Shown: one piece after another, positions 6,916-15,923 of the stretch | Position numbering within the stretch: the first letter of the stretch is position 1 | How the letters are laid out: every line of letters starts with the position of its first letter | Assembly: GCA_945913015.1 (NCBI GenBank) | Contig: CAMECH010000021.1 | Location: 1-46,376 of the forward strand | Length of the DNA: 46,376 bases | Source: an uncultured Bacteroides sp. | Lineage (GTDB): Bacteria > Bacillota > Clostridia > Lachnospirales > Lachnospiraceae | Direction: 5' to 3' | Made by a program: the position numbers and the translations under genes | Notes under the pieces: generated by a model | What the model saw: only the letters and a program-made list of their open reading frames with translations | Told to the model about the DNA's origin: nothing | Database searches by the model: none

Positions 6916-7902
6916 ATGGAGGTTAGTGTAAAAAATCTTATGGTTAATATGAACGATAATGCGGATATCAGGGAATATGAGGCAAGAACTGACCTTGCAC
7001 TTGAGGCAAACGAAAATATACAGCAAAAAAATGAGACGTGTAGCGGAATAAAGGTATCTAAGGAATTCGATGAAAAGTCAGGCCTTAAGATAACCTGTAT
7101 TGATATAACGGATAAACAGGGAGAAAAAGCTTTGGGAAGACCAATAGGAAGATATATAACTGCCGAAAATATGCAGCTTACAACTGCCGATGAGGAACTT
7201 CAGAGCAACATGGCCGAGAAGATTTCAAGTATTATAAGAGAAATGCTTTCGCCATATCTTTCGATTGGAAGTCCGAGTGTTCTGGTGGTTGGACTTGGCA
7301 ATAAGGAGGTGACACCTGACTGTCTGGGACCGCTTGTGACAGACTATATTTCTGTTTTAAATTATGGTGAAGAAGATAATAATGCAAAAATCAACATGAC
7401 CGCAATAGCACCGGGAGTAATGGCGCAGACAGGGATGGAGACGGCATTAATTGTAAAAGGAATAGTTGAGGCATCAAAACCGGATGCAGTCATAGCTGTA
7501 GATGCACTCGCAGCCAGAAGCAGTGCAAGACTTAATACTACGGTACAGCTTTCAAACCGCGGAATACATCCGGGCTCCGGTGTGGGAAATCACAGAACCG
7601 GCATAACGGAACAGACGGTAGGTGTACCCGTAATCGCAATAGGAATTCCTACAGTTATAGAAGCTGCGACAATTGTAGGCGATGCGGTGGAAAATTTTAC
7701 TGCATCATTTGCAGCTTCGGATATATTTGCTCCAATGGACAGAATATTAAAGGATATGACGGAGGAGGAAAAAAGAAAGCTTATGCTTGAGGTAATAGAC
7801 CCAGTGATGAGTGAAATGTATGTGACACCGAGGGATGTTGATGCATCCGTGCGGAGGGTGGCATATATAATGGCACAGGCAATAGATAAACTGGTGGAAT
7901 AA
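6916..7902 (+). CDS. gpr: GPR endopeptidase (germination protease)
   Basis: GPR is the tetrameric spore protease that degrades small acid-soluble proteins at germination after self-cleavage of a propeptide. Diagnostic blocks are RTDLALEANE (residues 24-33, the processing region), SVLVVGLGNKEVTPDCLGPLV, the IAPGVMAQTGMET stretch, VIAVDALAARSSARLNTTVQ, GIHPGSGVGNHR and VPVIAIGIPTVI. At 328 residues it is close to full length. I kept the ATG at 6916 because AGGA lies 8 bases upstream; it sits inside a GGAATGGAGG motif also seen before other genes in this window. It is followed 39 bases later by spoIIP, the common clostridial gpr-spoIIP pair. Expression should be forespore-specific. Confidence 0.96.
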   Translation: MEVSVKNLMVNMNDNADIREYEARTDLALEANENIQQKNETCSGIKVSKEFDEKSGLKITCIDITDKQGEKALGRPIGRYITAENMQLTTADEELQSNMAEKISSIIREMLSPYLSIGSPSVLVVGLGNKEVTPDCLGPLVTDYISVLNYGEEDNNAKINMTAIAPGVMAQTGMETALIVKGIVEASKPDAVIAVDALAARSSARLNTTVQLSNRGIHPGSGVGNHRTGITEQTVGVPVIAIGIPTVIEAATIVGDAVENFTASFAASDIFAPMDRILKDMTEEEKRKLMLEVIDPVMSEMYVTPRDVDASVRRVAYIMAQAIDKLVE

Positions 7903-7941
7903 ATCCGGTATGACAATGCATATTCTTATACAGAGGTTAAA

Positions 7942-9318
7942 ATGTTATCCGGTGGTTTAAATGCAGTGAATAAGTACAAGTTTACAGCAGTTTTGCTGGT
8001 TGTAATTGTAATTATATATGTCATATGTAATGATGTCTGTCAGGGTGCCGGCATGTTGTTAGCAAAGCATGGAATAAAGGCCATGGGATGCATAAGCATG
8101 CCGGTATACGGATATGTAAGTAATCTTGAAAAAAATGAGGAAAACGCTGCGGTTAAAGTCACAGACGGCATTTATCCCGTTAACGAATATGCGAGGGACC
8201 GATACATTACAGAAGCTCCGCTTTCTGCCAATCGAGCTAAAGACGGGGAAACTTCCGTGTCAGACAGCAACGGCTCAGATAACGGCAGTTCAGGCAGCAA
8301 TGGTGCAGGTAATAATGACAAAGTCAATAATGTCGCAGAAAGCAGTGTAGGAAACAGCTCAGGCAGTAATTCAGACAGCGGTTCAGTCAATACTTCAGGC
8401 GACAGTTCAGGCAGTAGTTCAGAAAATGGTACGGATAAAATTTTTGGAGGCGGTTTGGTATCAGCATCAAAGCCGGCGGAAAGTCAAAATGATACAGGGC
8501 TTTCGGCAGTTGCATCTAATAATGTTATAACCGGCATGGTTTATCCAAAAGCAAATCTGGACAGTTACAATTTTGTCCTGAATAACTTTTATACTGTCAC
8601 CAGTATAACTGAGCTTGGAAACGATAAACTGCGGCCATCGGAGTTTTTGAAAAAGGACATGAAAATAACGCATGATGCCTCAACGCCGCAAATACTTATT
8701 TTCCATACACATTCGCAGGAGGCATTTTGCGATTCGACAGATGGTGATACATCAACGACGATTGTCGGCGTAGGTGAGTATCTTGCGAGAATTTTGCGTG
8801 AAAAATACGGATATAACGTAATTCATGATACAAGCGTATATGACCTGGTGAATGGTAAGCTTGACAGGAGCAAGGCATATACATATGCGGAGGAGTCAGT
8901 TGCCAAAATACTTGAGGAAAATCCGTCCATTGAGGTGGTTATTGATTTGCACAGGGATGGTGTGCCGGAATCCACGAGACTTGTTTCAGATATAAACGGC
9001 AAAAAAACTGCTAAAATTATGTTTTTTAACGGATTAAGCTACAGCCGTGTTAATGGGGATATTTCGTACCTTGCCAATCCGTACAGGGACGATAATCTTG
9101 CCATGAGCCTTCAGATGCAGCTTCTTGGAAATGCGTATTATCCGGGTTTTCTTCGACGCATTTATGTTAATGCATACAGATACTGCCTTCACATGCGGGG
9201 AAAATCCATGCTTATCGAGGCCGGTGCCCAGACAAATACCGTTGAAGAAGTGATGAATGCGATGGAGCCGCTTGCTGATTTAATGGATAAGACGTTAAAA
9301 GGTGAAAAATGCTGGTAA
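7942..9318 (+). CDS. spoIIP: Stage II sporulation protein P
   Basis: SpoIIP is the peptidoglycan amidase/endopeptidase of the DMP engulfment machine, working with SpoIID and SpoIIM (the latter encoded at 39938). The product has an N-terminal membrane helix (about residues 12-31), a long low-complexity Ser/Gly/Asn linker (about 103-165), and the catalytic domain (about 195-450). The metal-binding blocks are ILIFHTHSQEAF (HTHS at 255-258), VVIDLHRDGVP (about 332-342) and SMLIEAGAQTNT. The extracytoplasmic linker is longer and more repetitive than I expect. AGAGG precedes the ATG. It is cotranscribed with gpr (39-base gap) and a terminator follows. Confidence 0.95.
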   Translation: MLSGGLNAVNKYKFTAVLLVVIVIIYVICNDVCQGAGMLLAKHGIKAMGCISMPVYGYVSNLEKNEENAAVKVTDGIYPVNEYARDRYITEAPLSANRAKDGETSVSDSNGSDNGSSGSNGAGNNDKVNNVAESSVGNSSGSNSDSGSVNTSGDSSGSSSENGTDKIFGGGLVSASKPAESQNDTGLSAVASNNVITGMVYPKANLDSYNFVLNNFYTVTSITELGNDKLRPSEFLKKDMKITHDASTPQILIFHTHSQEAFCDSTDGDTSTTIVGVGEYLARILREKYGYNVIHDTSVYDLVNGKLDRSKAYTYAEESVAKILEENPSIEVVIDLHRDGVPESTRLVSDINGKKTAKIMFFNGLSYSRVNGDISYLANPYRDDNLAMSLQMQLLGNAYYPGFLRRIYVNAYRYCLHMRGKSMLIEAGAQTNTVEEVMNAMEPLADLMDKTLKGEKCW

Positions 9319-9362
9319 CAAAGCATCAAAAAGTATTGATATTATAAACGATAATTTCAAAT

Positions 9363-9401
9363 AAATCCGCCACAAAGCGCTGTATGCCATGTGGCGGATT
9401 T
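9363..9401. terminator. Bidirectional intrinsic terminator
   Basis: A 12-bp perfect stem (AAATCCGCCACA, 15-base loop, TGTGGCGGATTT) lies between the converging spoIIP and DUF1540 genes. Confidence 0.8.
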
Positions 9402-9432
9402 GCTTGTATGTGGCCGCGATTTCTTTCAGCAG

Positions 9433-9741
9433 TTACTTGCAGACAAAGCTTGCGCAGATTGTCTGGTCTGCTTTGTCGGCGGTAGAACCCTGAATGTCAA
9501 TTCGTTCGGCAGAACATACAAGATTGTCATTATAAACGCAGTTTTCTGCTTCACAATGAACGTAAAGTGAATCTTTTGGCCCGCTTACGGAATTCTTGCA
9601 GTCAGATGCATCGTCAAAGCTGCCACAGCATGTGCAGTCCTTATTCTCAGCCTTTGTGCCCATTACTTCAATTTCAGTACGGCAGCAGCAACGGTCTTCG
9701 TTGTAGCCGCATGTGGAAACATTACAACCTAATGATGTCAT
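9433..9741 (-). CDS. DUF1540 Cys-rich protein
   Basis: The 102-residue product has 14 cysteines in two related units: C6-x4-C11-x6-C18 near the N-terminus and C63-x4-C68-x7-C76 later, each followed by further cysteines (C36, C38, C39, C48; C96, C101). This is the DUF1540 pattern, small clostridial proteins presumed to bind metal; function unknown. I start at the ATG at 9741 because AAAGGAGG lies just upstream. An in-frame extension to 9795 would cover that ribosome binding site. It has no operon partner on its strand; lepB ends about 87 bases upstream. Confidence 0.85.
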   Translation of the reverse strand: MTSLGCNVSTCGYNEDRCCCRTEIEVMGTKAENKDCTCCGSFDDASDCKNSVSGPKDSLYVHCEAENCVYNDNLVCSAERIDIQGSTADKADQTICASFVCK

Positions 9742-9828
9742 AAAAAATCCTCCTTTTATTAATTGTACAAGTGTTATTATGACCTCATAAGTCATAAGCT
9801 ATGCACATAATAAAAAGAGGACAATGAA

Positions 9829-10386
9829 TTATTTTAAAATTTTGAAATCCTTGTAATACTTAAATATTGCCTTGGCAAGAATTTGGTCTCTGGAAATGTA
9901 TTTGTTATTCCAGTAACGTGAATCAAGTGAACTGTTGCGGTTGTCACCCATTGCAAAATAGTGCCCGGCAGGAACTATGTATTTCTGGTATTCAACGGTA
10001 GGTGACATAGGTTCAAGTAAATATGGTTCGTCAAGCATTTCACCATTCACATAAACATGCACAACGCCGTCACCGTCAGGCATAATTTCTATAATGTCTC
10101 CGGGAAGACCAATTAGACGCTTTACATATGTTTCGGCTTCATTATCAGGCAATTTAAAGATGATAATATCACCGCGCTGTGGTTCAGAGAAAATATAAGA
10201 GAGCCTGAAACCGATAAGGCGGTCATAGTCCATAATCGTGTTTCGCATTGAACCTGTAGGAACTTCAGCATTTACAATAATAAATGTATTGCATAAAAAT
10301 GCTATCACAGCAGCAAGAATGAGGATTTTAATGTAGCTTAATATTTCAGTCCAGATATTACCGGAAGTATTAGATGAATCAGACAT
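9829..10386 (-). CDS. lepB: Signal peptidase I
   Basis: This is the membrane serine protease that removes signal peptides from secreted proteins. At 185 residues it is the short Gram-positive form with one membrane helix (about residues 18-39). The catalytic Ser46 is in PTGSMRNTI and the general base Lys89 in ETYVKRLIGLPGD. The conserved C-terminal box is FAMGDNRNSSLDSRYWN. An AGGAGC ribosome binding site precedes the ATG. It lies downstream of htpG on the same strand, but a hairpin in the 86-base gap suggests separate transcription. Multiple lepB paralogues are common in this family. Confidence 0.95.
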   Translation of the reverse strand: MSDSSNTSGNIWTEILSYIKILILAAVIAFLCNTFIIVNAEVPTGSMRNTIMDYDRLIGFRLSYIFSEPQRGDIIIFKLPDNEAETYVKRLIGLPGDIIEIMPDGDGVVHVYVNGEMLDEPYLLEPMSPTVEYQKYIVPAGHYFAMGDNRNSSLDSRYWNNKYISRDQILAKAIFKYYKDFKILK

Positions 10387-10421
10387 ATGTAGTGCTCCTA
10401 AATGTTGATAAACTTTAAAAC

Positions 10422-10449
10422 AGGCTGGGGCAGAAATTTGCTCCAGCCT
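10422..10449. terminator. Intrinsic terminator between htpG and lepB
   Basis: A hairpin (AGGCTGGGGCA paired with TTGCTCCAGCCT, with one G-U) sits just past the htpG stop. On the minus strand it is followed by GTTTTAAAG, a short T run, so it probably ends the htpG transcript. Confidence 0.65.
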
Positions 10450-10472
10450 ATTTAAGTATAAATTATAATGCT

Positions 10473-12464
10473 TTATTTTGCAAGCATTGACAGAATCTCG
10501 TTGCTTCTTGTCACAAACTTTGTCATCTGCTCAGGAGCAAGAGGACCGTGGCTTAACATGGCGAGGTCATATAACTGCTCGCAGAACATGTTAATATTCT
10601 CGGCATCTTTATTATTAAGAATGTACTGTACAAGAGAGTTGTTGGCATTCAAAATAAGAGTCTGGCCCATTGTTCCGAACATTGTCATGTTGCCGTTCAT
10701 ATTGTACATCTTCATCATATCCTGCATGCGGCGGCTTTCCTCTGACAAAGTGATAACAGAAGAAATTCCGGCATCCTTAAGTTTTTCAACCTTAACCTCA
10801 AGCTGGTCATTGTTAAGTGCTTTTTTGAAAATTTCAGTAAGAGTCTCTGTTGTTTCCTTGAGTTCATCCTCACTTGTCTCTTCCTTAAAGCTGTCAGCGA
10901 TGTCAGCATCAACTCGTGCAAACTTCAGACCTTCATTTTTATTCTCAAGAGTTGTTATAAATGCCTGATCAATTGACTGGTTAAGTATAACGACATCTAT
11001 TCCTTCTTCGCGGAACATATTAATGTACTGGCTCTGCTCAGTCTCATTAGTAGCGTAGAAGATAGTATTTTCGTGTTTCTCTTTATTCTCCTCAAGACAT
11101 TCCTTGAGAGTGAGATATTTGCCGTCAATATTTTTGAAAATGATATAGTCATTCATTTTCTCAGCAAATTTTTCATCTCTTAAGCAGCCGAATTTGATAA
11201 ATGGATTAATGTCATCCCAGTATTTCTCATAATTTTCCTTATCAGTCTTATACATTCCTGAAAGTTTGTCACTAACCTTCTTGGTAATGTAATCTGAAAT
11301 CTTTTTAACAAATCCATCATTCTGAAGTGCGCTTCTTGAAACATTCAGAGGAAGGTCAGGACAGTCGATTACACCCTTTAACAAAAGAAGAAATTCAGGA
11401 ATTACTTCCTTAATGTTATCGGCAACGAATACCTGATTGTTGTAAAGCTTAACAGTTCCTTCAATTGTCTCATACTCGGTATTTAGCTTAGGGAAGTAAA
11501 GAATACCCTTCAAGTTAAACGGATAGTCCATATTGAGGTGTATCCAGAATAAAGGCTCTTTGTAATCGCGGAATACTTTGCGGTAGAAATCCTTGTATTC
11601 TTCCTCGGTACACTCATTAGGATGCTTGTTCCAAAGAGGATTTGTGTCATTGAGCATAACAGGTCTTTTGAGGATTTTAGCTTTTTTCTTGGCAGGCACC
11701 GTCTCAACAGTTTCGGTTGTTCCGTCTTCCTTTTCAACTTCCTCTGTCTTTGCTTCCTCAACGATGTGCTCGATAACTGTATCCTTCTCAGTTACTTCAT
11801 CCTCATCAATTGTCTCGTACTGCGGCTCGCCGTCTTCTTTCTCAAGATAGATAGGAATTGGCATGAAAGAGCAGTATTTCTCAATTACCTCACGTGCACG
11901 GTATTCATTGGCAAATTCGTAGGATTCCTCATTAAGATAAAGAGTCATCTCGGAACCTACGGTTGTCTTTGAGCCTTCCTTCATATCATACTCTGTACCG
12001 CCGTCACATTCCCAGTGAACAGGTGTTGCGCCTTCGGTATATGAGAGAGTATCAATAGTTACCTTGTCGGCTACCATAAATGCTGAGTAGAAACCAAGAC
12101 CGAAGTGTCCGATAATCTGGTCATCATTTGCTTTGTCCTTATATTTTTCAAGGAAAGCTTCAGCACCTGAAAATGCAATCTGGTTAATATATTGGTTTAC
12201 CTCATCGAAAGTCATACCAAGACCGTTATCAATAATCTTAATGGTCTTATCGGTAGAGTTAACCTTTACCACTATCTTGTAGTCTGTGTCATCAGGCTCA
12301 TTATACTCGCCAATCATTGCAAGCTTCTTAAGCTTGGTGATGGCATCGCAGCCGTTAGAAATTAATTCGCGGTAGAAAATGTCGTGGTCAGAATAGAGCC
12401 ACTTTTTAATTATAGGAAAGATATTCTGACTGTTAATAGAAAGACTTCCATGTTCATTTGCCAT
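10473..12464 (-). CDS. htpG: Chaperone HtpG (bacterial Hsp90)
   Basis: HtpG is the dimeric ATP-dependent cytosolic chaperone. The GHKL ATPase domain shows ISNGCDAITKL (N-box), IIDNGLGMTFDEV and GHFGLGFYSAFMVADKV. The middle domain shows PLWNKHPNE and PDLPLNVSRSALQ. A charged Glu/Lys/Thr linker (about residues 220-260) is longer than in E. coli HtpG, which explains the 663-residue length. I chose the ATG at 12464 (MANEHGSL) with AGGAG about 11 bases upstream; a GTG 12 bases earlier abuts the Shine-Dalgarno. A perfect CIRCE operator and a consensus promoter lie upstream, so HrcA heat-shock control is expected. Confidence 0.96.
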   Translation of the reverse strand: MANEHGSLSINSQNIFPIIKKWLYSDHDIFYRELISNGCDAITKLKKLAMIGEYNEPDDTDYKIVVKVNSTDKTIKIIDNGLGMTFDEVNQYINQIAFSGAEAFLEKYKDKANDDQIIGHFGLGFYSAFMVADKVTIDTLSYTEGATPVHWECDGGTEYDMKEGSKTTVGSEMTLYLNEESYEFANEYRAREVIEKYCSFMPIPIYLEKEDGEPQYETIDEDEVTEKDTVIEHIVEEAKTEEVEKEDGTTETVETVPAKKKAKILKRPVMLNDTNPLWNKHPNECTEEEYKDFYRKVFRDYKEPLFWIHLNMDYPFNLKGILYFPKLNTEYETIEGTVKLYNNQVFVADNIKEVIPEFLLLLKGVIDCPDLPLNVSRSALQNDGFVKKISDYITKKVSDKLSGMYKTDKENYEKYWDDINPFIKFGCLRDEKFAEKMNDYIIFKNIDGKYLTLKECLEENKEKHENTIFYATNETEQSQYINMFREEGIDVVILNQSIDQAFITTLENKNEGLKFARVDADIADSFKEETSEDELKETTETLTEIFKKALNNDQLEVKVEKLKDAGISSVITLSEESRRMQDMMKMYNMNGNMTMFGTMGQTLILNANNSLVQYILNNKDAENINMFCEQLYDLAMLSHGPLAPEQMTKFVTRSNEILSMLAK

Positions 12465-12510
12465 AGTAAAACACACTCCTTAATAAAAATACTTAAAAAT
12501 AATTAATAAA

Positions 12511-12534
12511 ATTATCATTGTATGTAATGATAAT
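12511..12534. promoter_or_regulatory. 24-bp palindrome overlapping the htpG -10 region
   Basis: ATTATCATT and AATGATAAT form a perfect 9-bp inverted repeat with a 6-base spacer. It covers the predicted -10 box and start site of htpG. It could be a second operator or a hairpin at the 5' end of the mRNA. It is not a CIRCE and I do not recognise its regulator. Confidence 0.5.
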
Positions 12535-12555
12535 ACCGTTGAAAATGAATGTCAA
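12527..12555 (-). promoter_or_regulatory. Predicted sigma-A promoter for htpG
   Basis: On the minus strand TTGACA (12555-12550), a 17-base spacer and TATCAT (12532-12527) form a near-consensus promoter. CIRCE lies 7 bases upstream of the -35 box. Confidence 0.7.
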
Positions 12556-12562
12556 GAAAAAA

Positions 12563-12589
12563 TTAGCACTCATTTCAAATGAGTGCTAA
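12563..12589. promoter_or_regulatory. CIRCE element (HrcA operator)
   Basis: TTAGCACTC, 9 bases, GAGTGCTAA: an exact match to the CIRCE consensus bound by the heat-shock repressor HrcA. It lies 99 bases upstream of the htpG start and 7 bases from the DUF5721 stop. Its position upstream of the -35 box differs from the usual site between promoter and gene. Confidence 0.95.
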
Positions 12590-12595
12590 CAAAAT

Positions 12596-13096
12596 TTAAA
12601 AATCCATATCATATTCAATTTCGTGCTCTGTTAAAAATGACCTTACATACTGCTCAAAACTTTCGTCAAGTGACCTGTCTGCCGCAAAAATGCGGATTGA
12701 AGAACCGGTCGTTATAAGAAGTCGGCCATGTTCGTACCTGATATTGATAAAAAGTCCGTTGATATCTTCCGGCGCGTAGGCAGATGAAGATTCCTTAATG
12801 AGACGGTTTGTTTCATCTTCGGGAAGCTGGAATACCAGTTTCATAAAAGAAGGTGATTTATTCCCGCGGATAATTCCGAAACAAACAGGACGTAAAAGCT
12901 TCCATGTGGAGTATTCATGGCTTTGGAGCTGTTTTTGCTCCTCGTCATCAAAGAAACTTAAGTTTAGCTGTCCGTTTATGCAGAAGGTATTGTGTGTGGT
13001 GATTGTTATGTCGGATACAAGCCACGAATCAAATGCCTCTTTTACAAAAAGTTTGGACATAAAATGTTTAATATTCAGTATGGATAGAATTATCAT
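12596..13096 (-). CDS. DUF5721 family protein
   Basis: The 166-residue soluble protein has the pattern I associate with the Lachnospiraceae family DUF5721: N-terminal LNIKHFMSKLFVKEAFD, a central LLRPVCFGIIRGNKSPS, then DINGLFINIRYEHGRLLITTG and SIRIFAADRSLDESFE, ending in a short acidic tail. No catalytic motif or membrane helix is visible. Function is unknown. A GAAAGG ribosome binding site precedes the ATG. It lies upstream of htpG on the same strand, but the htpG promoter and CIRCE follow its stop directly. The family name is from memory and should be checked against Pfam. Confidence 0.65.
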   Translation of the reverse strand: MIILSILNIKHFMSKLFVKEAFDSWLVSDITITTHNTFCINGQLNLSFFDDEEQKQLQSHEYSTWKLLRPVCFGIIRGNKSPSFMKLVFQLPEDETNRLIKESSSAYAPEDINGLFINIRYEHGRLLITTGSSIRIFAADRSLDESFEQYVRSFLTEHEIEYDMDF

Positions 13097-13263
13097 TGTT
13101 GATTACCTTTCACAATTTTTATACATTTTCAGAATATGAATAAAATTATATTTAATTGTTTATAAATTTTCAATTCCTTTTATTGAATATATGTGCTATT
13201 ATTATAATAGAAATTTGGAATGTCTGTAAAGTTTTAACCAAATAATGTTTTGGAGGGGCATAG

Positions 13264-14331
13264 ATGGTCGAGAATTACGGTATTAACAGATTTTACACAT
13301 GCCTTACACGTATGCAGAGGGAATATGATAAATACGCAAGGCAGAATGGAATGAGAGCTAAGACAAGAGAAGAATTTCTTGGCTGGAAGGAAAAAACCAA
13401 GGCAAAGCTTATCCGGATGCTGGGGATGGACCGGATGGAGATGTGCAACATTAAGCCTATTGTTGCAGAGAGGGTAGCAATTGATGAGGACATCATCAGG
13501 GAAAAGGTAATAATCCAGACTGAGCCTGATGTGTGGATGCCGATGTATATTCTTATACCGGAGTCATGCAGGAATAATAAGAATGCGCAGTGTTATATCG
13601 CACCATGCGGGCATCAGGGCGCAGGAAAGTACAGCGTGGCAGGAGTAAGGGACATACCTGAAGTCGCAGAGGCAATTGATAAGTATAATTATGATTACGG
13701 ACTTCAGATTGCAAAGCGGGGATATGTAGCAATATGTCCTGACTGCAGAGGCTTTGGGGAGCGAAGAGACATAGCCAAGCAGGGCAGTGAGTTTTTCATG
13801 GAAGGAAGCTGCTATAATCTTGCACATATTGCAGAATCTCTTGGAATGACGGTCATAGGAATGAATACATGGGATTTATTCAGGCTGATTGATTACATAG
13901 AGGAGAGAGATGAGTGGGACAGCACCAATATATCATGCCTTGGATTTTCCGGTGGAGGAATGCAGGCATTATGGCTCGCAGCACTGGATGAACGCATCAA
14001 AAAGGTTGTGATAAGTGGGTATATGTATGGATTTAAGGATTCCCACCTGTATCTTAATAATAACTGTAGCTGCAATTACGTGCCGCGTCTGTGGGAAAAG
14101 GTTGATATGGGGGATATAGCGGCGCTGATTGCACCGAGAAAACTCATAATACAGTCATGCAGCGAAGACCACCTTAATGGCCCGCGTGGTATGGATAATG
14201 TGAATGAACAGATTGACATTATAAGGAAAGCATACGATTTCTTTGATGCCAGGGATAACCTGATACATGATGTTTATCCCGGAGAGCATAAATGGCACAG
14301 CGAGAAGCTTGATGAATATCTGGCAATGTGA
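13264..14331 (+). CDS. Alpha/beta hydrolase, acetylxylan-esterase / dienelactone-hydrolase type
   Basis: The 355-residue hydrolase has an N-terminal extension (about 1-85) followed by an alpha/beta fold. Blocks are APCGHQGAGKYSV, GYVAICPDCRGFGERRD, the nucleophile elbow CLGFSGGGMQ (Ser229), the acid region SCSEDHLNGP (probably Asp302) and the His region YPGEHKWHSE (His342 or His345). This resembles acetylxylan-esterase-related proteins that remove acyl groups from plant polysaccharides, which would suit a gut or rumen fibre degrader; the substrate is inference. No signal peptide is seen, so it likely acts on imported oligosaccharides. It is monocistronic, with GGAGG 5-6 bases before the ATG and a terminator after it. 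Confidence 0.85.
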   Translation: MVENYGINRFYTCLTRMQREYDKYARQNGMRAKTREEFLGWKEKTKAKLIRMLGMDRMEMCNIKPIVAERVAIDEDIIREKVIIQTEPDVWMPMYILIPESCRNNKNAQCYIAPCGHQGAGKYSVAGVRDIPEVAEAIDKYNYDYGLQIAKRGYVAICPDCRGFGERRDIAKQGSEFFMEGSCYNLAHIAESLGMTVIGMNTWDLFRLIDYIEERDEWDSTNISCLGFSGGGMQALWLAALDERIKKVVISGYMYGFKDSHLYLNNNCSCNYVPRLWEKVDMGDIAALIAPRKLIIQSCSEDHLNGPRGMDNVNEQIDIIRKAYDFFDARDNLIHDVYPGEHKWHSEKLDEYLAM

Positions 14332-14362
14332 TTACGTGTTTGACTGCAGTGAATTATAGAAT

Positions 14363-14401
14363 AATTCTCGGAATTAGAAAATATTTCTGATTCCGAGAAT
14401 T
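14363..14401. terminator. Bidirectional intrinsic terminator
   Basis: A 12-bp perfect stem (AATTCTCGGAAT, 15-base loop, ATTCCGAGAATT) is followed by TATTTTTTG. It lies between the converging esterase and spoIVA genes. Confidence 0.85.
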
Positions 14402-14421
14402 TATTTTTTGTGAGTAAAACT

Positions 14422-15894
14422 TCAAACAATCAGGCACACAAGTCCTGAATTTTCGTTCATTACCTTTTCGAGGGTATCGCTGATTTTTCCCATGCTTTCC
14501 TCTGTAATATTGCGGGTTTTCTCATTTATTCCGTCTTCTACAATCTGTTCGATAGTCTTTCCGAAAATATTTGTATCCCAGATGCCGTCAGGGTTGTCAG
14601 CAGAGTTGGTTTTAATGTAGTCAATAAGGTCATCAGCCTGCTGCTTGGAGCCTACAATCGGCGCAATTTCTACCTGGATATTGGTCTTGAGAAGATTAAT
14701 TGCAGGGGCACAGGCTTTAATCTTTACTCCATATTTGTTACCATTCTTGATAACAACAGGTTCTTCAAGCTGAATTTCAGAGCGTACCGGAGTGACAACA
14801 CCGAAGCCGGACAGGGCAACATTGGACAGGGCGTTTCCTACGCTGTCGAATTCCATGCGTTTTCTGCTTAAATCACGGATTGTACTTATAAGCTCATATT
14901 CGTTTCTGATTGTAGTGCCGGTAAGCTCGCTTAACGTGTCAAAATATACATTTGGCTGCATTACGGCATCTACCCTGATGTTACCGGTAGAAGTGTCAAC
15001 ACTGCTGATTTTGAGACTTTCTACATAACTATTTGAAAATGAATACGGATTTTTTTTGAAATCTTTAATCTGTGTATAGCTGTTAAGCATATCGCGTAGT
15101 GCAGCGATAAGCTCCTGTTTAAGCGGATGGTTGTCTTCAAGCATTTCCATCCATTCAGGTGCGTACAGGTTAAATTCAGTAATAGGAAATTCATACAGTA
15201 CGCTTTCGAGAATGCGATTAACATCATCCTGCTTTAGCTGGTCACAGTTTACAGGGAGAACAGAAACTCCGTATTTTTCGGAAAGACTGGCGGCAAGTTC
15301 CGTTGTCTCTGCTGCAAACGGATGGGAGCTGTTTAATATTATAATAAAAGGTTTGCCGATTTTCTTAAGTTCGTTAACGGTGCGTTCCTCGGCAGGAATG
15401 TAGCTTTGTCTGGGGATTTCTCCAAAAGAGCCGTCAGTTGTCACAACAAGACCGATTGTTGAATGTTCGGATATTACCTTATTTGTTCCAATCTCGGCAG
15501 CTTTTGTAAATGGAATTTCGTTTGGAAACCACGGCGTTTTTACCATGCGTTCATGGTCGTTTTCAATATGACCGGAGGCTTTGTCAACCATAAAACCAAC
15601 ACAGTCAATAAGCCGTACTTTGAGGCTTATATCGTCTGAAAGTGTTATTTTGGCTGCTTCATTCGGAATGAATTTTGGCTCTGTTGTCATAATTGTTTTT
15701 CCTGCAGCACTTTGAGGAAGCTCATCATTGGCCCGGGCCTTTGCGTTGATATCCTTCATGGCGGGAAGTACACAGATGTCCATAAATCGTTTTATAAATG
15801 TTGATTTGCCGGTGCGTACCGGACCGACAACACCAAGATAAATTTCACCGCCGGTGCGTGCCTGAATGTCACTGTACAAATTAAATTCGTTCAT
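14422..15894 (-). CDS. spoIVA: Stage IV sporulation protein A
   Basis: SpoIVA is the ATPase that polymerises on the forespore surface as the base layer of the spore coat. The product (490 residues, normal length) has Walker A GPVRTGKST at 24-32, the conserved MTTEPKFIPNEA, LIDCVGFMV (Walker B/sensor region), VTTDGSFGEIPRQSY, and the C-terminal targeting region NENSGLVCLIV. Mother-cell expression is expected, and a sigma-E-like promoter lies upstream. An AGGAGC ribosome binding site precedes the ATG. It is monocistronic here. Confidence 0.97.
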   Translation of the reverse strand: MNEFNLYSDIQARTGGEIYLGVVGPVRTGKSTFIKRFMDICVLPAMKDINAKARANDELPQSAAGKTIMTTEPKFIPNEAAKITLSDDISLKVRLIDCVGFMVDKASGHIENDHERMVKTPWFPNEIPFTKAAEIGTNKVISEHSTIGLVVTTDGSFGEIPRQSYIPAEERTVNELKKIGKPFIIILNSSHPFAAETTELAASLSEKYGVSVLPVNCDQLKQDDVNRILESVLYEFPITEFNLYAPEWMEMLEDNHPLKQELIAALRDMLNSYTQIKDFKKNPYSFSNSYVESLKISSVDTSTGNIRVDAVMQPNVYFDTLSELTGTTIRNEYELISTIRDLSRKRMEFDSVGNALSNVALSGFGVVTPVRSEIQLEEPVVIKNGNKYGVKIKACAPAINLLKTNIQVEIAPIVGSKQQADDLIDYIKTNSADNPDGIWDTNIFGKTIEQIVEDGINEKTRNITEESMGKISDTLEKVMNENSGLVCLIV

Positions 15895-15923
15895 AACCCT
15901 GCTCCTATATGTATTTATATCGA

